Assembly: GCA_948938605.1 (NCBI GenBank)
Contig: CARAIG010000013.1
Coordinates: 1 to 15,470 of the forward strand
Direction: 5' to 3'
Length of the DNA: 15,470 nt
Source of the DNA: an uncultured Eubacteriales bacterium
GTDB taxonomy: Bacteria > Bacillota > Clostridia > Christensenellales > CAG-314
This document shows positions 15,448 through 15,470 of this stretch, piece by piece. The position numbers and the translations under genes are program-made. Each line of letters starts with the position of its first letter. The first letter of the stretch is position 1. The notes under the pieces were generated by a model. It worked only from the letters and a program-made list of their open reading frames with translations. It was not told where the DNA came from and ran no database searches.

Positions 15448-15470
15448 ATGTTTAAAGTTAATATTCAAAA
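15448..15470 (+). CDS. Start of a gene cut by the window edge
   Basis: ATG at 15448 follows AAAGGAG (15436-15442) at five nt, downstream of a plausible promoter. Only seven residues are visible (MFKVNIQ), so no product can be named. The start is supported by the promoter and ribosome-binding site alone. Confidence 0.6.

Noticed and set aside
15253..15468. Minus-strand 71-codon frame at the right edge
   Set aside because: AT-rich chance frame lying over the promoter and leader of the gene at 15448, with no ribosome-binding site.
1..15470. CRISPR array, insertion sequence or phage module
   Set aside because: No regularly spaced repeats, transposase, integrase or structural phage motifs are seen; the repeats in 1-7034 are diverged protein modules.

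Overview
The window reads as chromosomal DNA of a low-GC, Gram-positive-type bacterium, most likely an uncultured member of the Clostridia (Bacillota). The signs are strong AGGAGG ribosome-binding sites at 5-9 nt, near-consensus sigma-A promoters with 17-nt spacers, compact hairpin plus T-run terminators, AT-rich intergenic DNA, and families typical of gut Clostridia. The lineage is inferred; no marker gene here fixes it.

Left half (1-8750): the 3' end of a two-gene operon. The first gene enters from outside the window and encodes a giant extracellular protein (more than 2,340 residues visible) built of MBG/YDG-type beta-sandwich repeats. It ends in one membrane helix and a short charged tail. 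Its stop codon overlaps the start of the second gene (TAATG), which encodes a 558-residue membrane-anchored protein with acidic stretches, a duplicated domain of about 120 residues that I cannot assign to a named family, and a histone-like Lys/Ala/Ser/Thr tail. A rho-independent terminator closes the unit. This pair is the best candidate for an undescribed system: a long exported fibre or adhesin with a dedicated partner that is probably cytoplasmic.

Middle (8751-11762): a three-gene operon of a small two-helix membrane protein, a TetR-family regulator and a six-helix membrane protein. It is preceded by a -10 box and an 8-bp-armed inverted repeat that could be the TetR operator. Converging on it is a lone 211-residue acidic gene of unknown function, which shares the intervening terminator hairpin.

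Right part (11763-15470): housekeeping genes. tRNA-Ser(GCT) with an encoded CCA lies on the minus strand. It is divergent from a HAD-IIA (NagD/AraL-like) phosphatase on the plus strand. An M29 aminopeptidase on the minus strand converges on the phosphatase across a shared bidirectional terminator, and is itself divergent from a cyclophilin-type peptidyl-prolyl isomerase across back-to-back promoters. After a two-tier terminator and an AT-rich gap, a further promoter and ribosome-binding site introduce a gene that begins at 15448 and runs off the window.
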